NCBI RefSeq assembly: GCF_002154725.1
Contig: NZ_MTAW01000045.1
Coordinates: forward strand, 1-64,000
DNA: 64,000 nt
Reading direction: 5' to 3'
From: Nostoc sp. 106C
GTDB taxonomy: Bacteria > Cyanobacteriota > Cyanobacteriia > Cyanobacteriales > Nostocaceae
Positions within the stretch are counted from its first letter, which is position 1, and each line of letters opens with the position of its first letter. A program made the translations under genes and the position numbers. Under the pieces are notes generated by a model, which was given only the letters and a program-made list of their open reading frames with translations, was not told the origin of the DNA and did not search any database. Positions 61,227 through 64,000 of this stretch are shown piece after piece.

Positions 61227-64000
61227 GTGGTAAAAGCCCCTATTCTTAAGTTTAGCGATCGCCAAGTGCTGGGTGAAAAGAAGCAAAATTTAAATAATTT
61301 TATACAAAGGCATATTGGGCCTAACTCTGATGACATCCAGCAAATGCTTGGGGTCTTAGGTCTTTCTAGCCTTGATACCCTGATCGACAAAACAGTACCT
61401 CAGACAATTCGGTTTAAAGGATCACTAAAATTACCAGATGCACAAACTGAGTATGCCGCACTGGGCCAATTAAAAAAAATTGCTGAGAAAAATCAGGTTT
61501 TCCGATCCTTCATAGGTATGGGATATTACGATTGCATCACGCCACCTGTGATCCAACGGAATATCCTAGAAAACCCCGGTTGGTATACTGCTTACACCCC
61601 CTATCAGCCAGAAATTGCTCAAGGACGCTTGGAAGCGCTGCTTAATTTCCAGACCCTAATTATTGACTTAACAGGTTTGGAAATCGCTAATGCTTCATTA
61701 CTTGATGAAGCCACAGCAGCAGCAGAAGCAATGAGTTTGAGCTACGGTGTTTGCAAAAATAAAGCAAATGCCTATTTTGTCTCTCGTGATTGCCATCCCC
61801 AAACCATTGATGTCCTGCAAACACGGGCTAAACCTCTGGGAATTGAGATTATTATTGGCGATCATCAAAGCTTTGATTTTACTCAGCCGATTTTTGGGGC
61901 AATTTTGCAATACCCTGCCAGTGACGGCACTATTTACAACTACCGCGCTTTTATAGAAAAAGCCCATGCTGAGGGTGCATTGGTGACGGTAGCGGCAGAC
62001 CCTTTAAGCTTAACTTTACTGACACCTCCTGGTGAATTTGGTGCTGATATTGCTATTGGCAGTACTCAGCGCTTCGGGATTCCCTTGGGATTTGGGGGGC
62101 CTCATGCAGCATATTTTGCTACGAAAGAAGAGTATAAGCGGCAAGTTCCAGGGCGAATTGTCGGTGTATCAAAAGATGCTCAGGGTAAGCCTGCATTGCG
62201 CCTGGCCTTACAAACCCGCGAACAACACATCCGTCGAGAAAAAGCCACAAGTAATATTTGCACTGCACAGGTACTGTTGGCTGTGATGGCGAGTATGTAC
62301 GCGGTTTATCACGGCCCAGATGGACTCAAGAATATTGCCGAGAATATCCATCAGCTAACTTTAATGTTGGCAGCAGGATTAAAGCGTCTGGGTTACAGCA
62401 TCAGTTCTGAACCTTTCTTTGATACGTTGCGGATAGAGTTGGGAACACACAACCTAGAAACAATTCTTGAAGGTTGCCAAGCACGAAATGTTAATTTACG
62501 AATTTTTGATGAAACTGCCGTTGGTATCTCATTAGATGAGACAACCACAGTAGATGATGTTGTAGAACTTTGGCAGATTTTTGCGGGTTCCGATCCCCTT
62601 TATTTCAGTTTTCAAGAAATTGGAGACTTGATTGCAGCACAGCGCCAATCACCATTACAAAACTCAACCTTTGCCCGTACCAGCAGTTACCTCACTCATC
62701 CCGTCTTTAACCGCTATCACTCAGAAACCGAGTTACTACGTTATCTGCACAAGCTAGAAACTAAGGACTTGTCTTTAACTACATCGATGATTCCTTTGGG
62801 ATCTTGCACGATGAAGTTGAATGCTACAGCGGAGATGATACCAGTCACCTGGGAGGAATTTGGCAAGATTCATCCATTTGCGCCTTCATCCCAAACGCTG
62901 GGTTATCAAATCTTGTTCCAGCAACTTGAGGCATGGTTAGCGGAAATTACTGGGTTTGCGGGCATTTCCCTACAACCGAATGCTGGTTCTCAAGGTGAAT
63001 ACGCCGGACTTTTGGTGATTCATCAGTATCACGAAAGTCGTGGAGAAGCACACCGCAACGTCTGTTTGATTCCTACCTCAGCACATGGAACCAACCCAGC
63101 TAGTGCGGTGATGTGCGGCATGAAGGTTGTAGCAGTTGCTTGTGATTCCCAAGGTAATGTTGACCTCGATGACCTCAAAGCAAAGGCAGAAAAACATAGT
63201 CATGAACTCGCTGCCTTGATGGTGACATATCCCTCAACTCATGGTGTCTTCGAGGAAGCAATCCAAGAAATCTGTGCTGTAGTTCATGAACACGGTGGAC
63301 AGGTTTACATGGATGGGGCGAATATGAACGCCCAAGTCGGGATTTGCCGTCCCGGAGATATTGGCGCAGATGTTTGCCACTTAAACCTACACAAAACCTT
63401 CTGTATCCCTCATGGTGGCGGTGGCCCTGGTATGGGGCCAATTGGCGTAGCTTCTCATCTTGTACCATTTCTGCCTGGACATCCTGTTGTCTCCATCAAT
63501 AAATCAACTCAGCACTCCCACATTGGCGCGGTAGCCGCTGCACCTTGGGGTAGTGCCAGCATCTTGGTAATTTCTTGGATGTACATTGCCATGATGGGTG
63601 CAGCTGGTTTGACAGAAGCAACTAAAGTGGCAATCTTGAATGCCAACTATATCGCCAAGCGACTTGAGCAATATTATCCCGTTTTGTATCAAGGGAAAAA
63701 TGGTCTGGTTGCCCATGAATGCATTTTAGATCTGCGATCGCTCAAAAAATCTGCGGGTATCGAAATTGATGATGTTGCCAAGCGGCTGATAGACTACGGC
63801 TTCCACGCGCCAACTGTCTCTTGGCCTGTAGCAGGTACAATCATGGTAGAACCAACAGAAAGCGAATCTAAAGAAGAATTAGATCGTTTCTGTGAAACTT
63901 TGATTGCGATTCGCCAAGAAATTGCCGAAATTGAATCAGGTAAGGTGGATGCACAAGATAATGTCTTGAAAAATGCACCCCACACTGCCGAAAGCCTGAT
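61227..64000 (+). CDS. gcvP: Glycine dehydrogenase (decarboxylating), P protein (3' end cut by window edge)
   Basis: The frame begins at a GTG (61227) with GGGAGAG nine bases upstream and stays open to the right edge: 924 codons of a protein normally near 980. Markers: [52 protein letters not shown]-type segment, [29 protein letters not shown] and the PLP lysine in [20 protein letters not shown]. It decarboxylates glycine and loads the H protein. With gcvT and gcvH it supports photorespiratory glycine breakdown. Confidence 0.97.
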   Translation, partial: MVKAPILKFSDRQVLGEKKQNLNNFIQRHIGPNSDDIQQMLGVLGLSSLDTLIDKTVPQTIRFKGSLKLPDAQTEYAALGQLKKIAEKNQVFRSFIGMGYYDCITPPVIQRNILENPGWYTAYTPYQPEIAQGRLEALLNFQTLIIDLTGLEIANASLLDEATAAAEAMSLSYGVCKNKANAYFVSRDCHPQTIDVLQTRAKPLGIEIIIGDHQSFDFTQPIFGAILQYPASDGTIYNYRAFIEKAHAEGALVTVAADPLSLTLLTPPGEFGADIAIGSTQRFGIPLGFGGPHAAYFATKEEYKRQVPGRIVGVSKDAQGKPALRLALQTREQHIRREKATSNICTAQVLLAVMASMYAVYHGPDGLKNIAENIHQLTLMLAAGLKRLGYSISSEPFFDTLRIELGTHNLETILEGCQARNVNLRIFDETAVGISLDETTTVDDVVELWQIFAGSDPLYFSFQEIGDLIAAQRQSPLQNSTFARTSSYLTHPVFNRYHSETELLRYLHKLETKDLSLTTSMIPLGSCTMKLNATAEMIPVTWEEFGKIHPFAPSSQTLGYQILFQQLEAWLAEITGFAGISLQPNAGSQGEYAGLLVIHQYHESRGEAHRNVCLIPTSAHGTNPASAVMCGMKVVAVACDSQGNVDLDDLKAKAEKHSHELAALMVTYPSTHGVFEEAIQEICAVVHEHGGQVYMDGANMNAQVGICRPGDIGADVCHLNLHKTFCIPHGGGGPGMGPIGVASHLVPFLPGHPVVSINKSTQHSHIGAVAAAPWGSASILVISWMYIAMMGAAGLTEATKVAILNANYIAKRLEQYYPVLYQGKNGLVAHECILDLRSLKKSAGIEIDDVAKRLIDYGFHAPTVSWPVAGTIMVEPTESESKEELDRFCETLIAIRQEIAEIESGKVDAQDNVLKNAPHTAESL

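Noticed and set aside
1-64000. tRNA, rRNA, CRISPR array or replication origin
   Set aside because: No cloverleaf with TTCGA arm, rRNA segment, repeat-spacer array or DnaA-box cluster was recognised by eye; a tRNA or covariance-model scan could still find small RNAs.

Overview
The window is chromosomal DNA from a filamentous, probably heterocyst-forming cyanobacterium of the Nostoc/Anabaena type. The evidence is photosystem genes (psbEFLJ, psbO, ycf48, psaI), plastid-type NDH-1 genes (ndhCKJ), a cyanobacterial FtsQ/FtsZ pair, many GCGATCGC (HIP1) octamers, heptanucleotide tandem repeats (STRRs) and several large AAA/STAND signalling proteins. No rRNA, tRNA or CRISPR array was recognised.

Layout. 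1-2700: an AAA-type ATPase gene overlapping a TPR-repeat gene that runs off the left edge. 2762-3026: a MITE-like element. 3159-4769: ndhC-ndhK-ndhJ (minus strand). 4966-7268: rubredoxin, ycf48 and psbE-F-L-J, a photosystem II assembly and cytochrome b559 cluster, with psaI (46 aa) on the opposite strand at 7458-7598. 7710-13021: a 920-aa protein of unknown function, a small protein, a lipoprotein and a SigF-like sigma factor. 13966-14799: psbO. 15460-15570: a TnpB relic. 16228-22951: a 1675-aa TPR/nSTAND/14xWD40 protein behind a second AAA-type ATPase. 23929-27413: ftsQ and ftsZ, separated by 1.35 kb. 27829-29201: glutaredoxin and glutathione synthetase. 29724-36951: a PEP-CTERM-like protein, a 2OG-Fe(II) oxygenase, hflX, a C-terminal processing protease and ispG. 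37324-39257: gene debris, a RelE-type toxin-antitoxin pair and an isochorismatase-like hydrolase. 39343-44840: M23 peptidase, HtrA-type protease, DUF760 protein, scpB, ispD and a family 9 glycosyltransferase. 44841-48774: gene-poor and repeat-rich, with two hypothetical genes, one CRR6-like. 48775-54160: a Fur-family regulator, a NACHT-pentapeptide protein and a pseudo-receiver/DUF3685 (Ycf55-like) protein. 54441-59180: phytol kinase-like protein, FAD oxidoreductase, CobD-like aminotransferase, HU and a lumenal pentapeptide protein. 59335-64000: gcvT, gcvH and gcvP (right end cut), the glycine cleavage system.

The best candidate for an undescribed system is a two-gene cassette present twice (1-2700 and 16228-22951). 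Each copy has a ~430-aa AAA-type ATPase upstream of a protein that opens with the same ~190-residue domain (FPF....W followed about 20 residues later by APDF.SW). That domain leads into TPRs in one copy, and into TPRs, an nSTAND NTPase, a membrane segment and two WD40 propellers in the other. With the NACHT-pentapeptide protein at 49234-52221, the window holds three NLR/STAND-like signalling loci.

The housekeeping genes group by function: photosystem II biogenesis, NDH-1 (ndhCKJ plus a probable assembly factor), the MEP isoprenoid pathway (ispG, ispD, with a phytol kinase-like enzyme), glutathione/glutaredoxin, and glycine cleavage. Intergenic space carries at least four MITE-like or GC-rich elements and at least six heptad STRR tracts, three of which reach into coding sequence.
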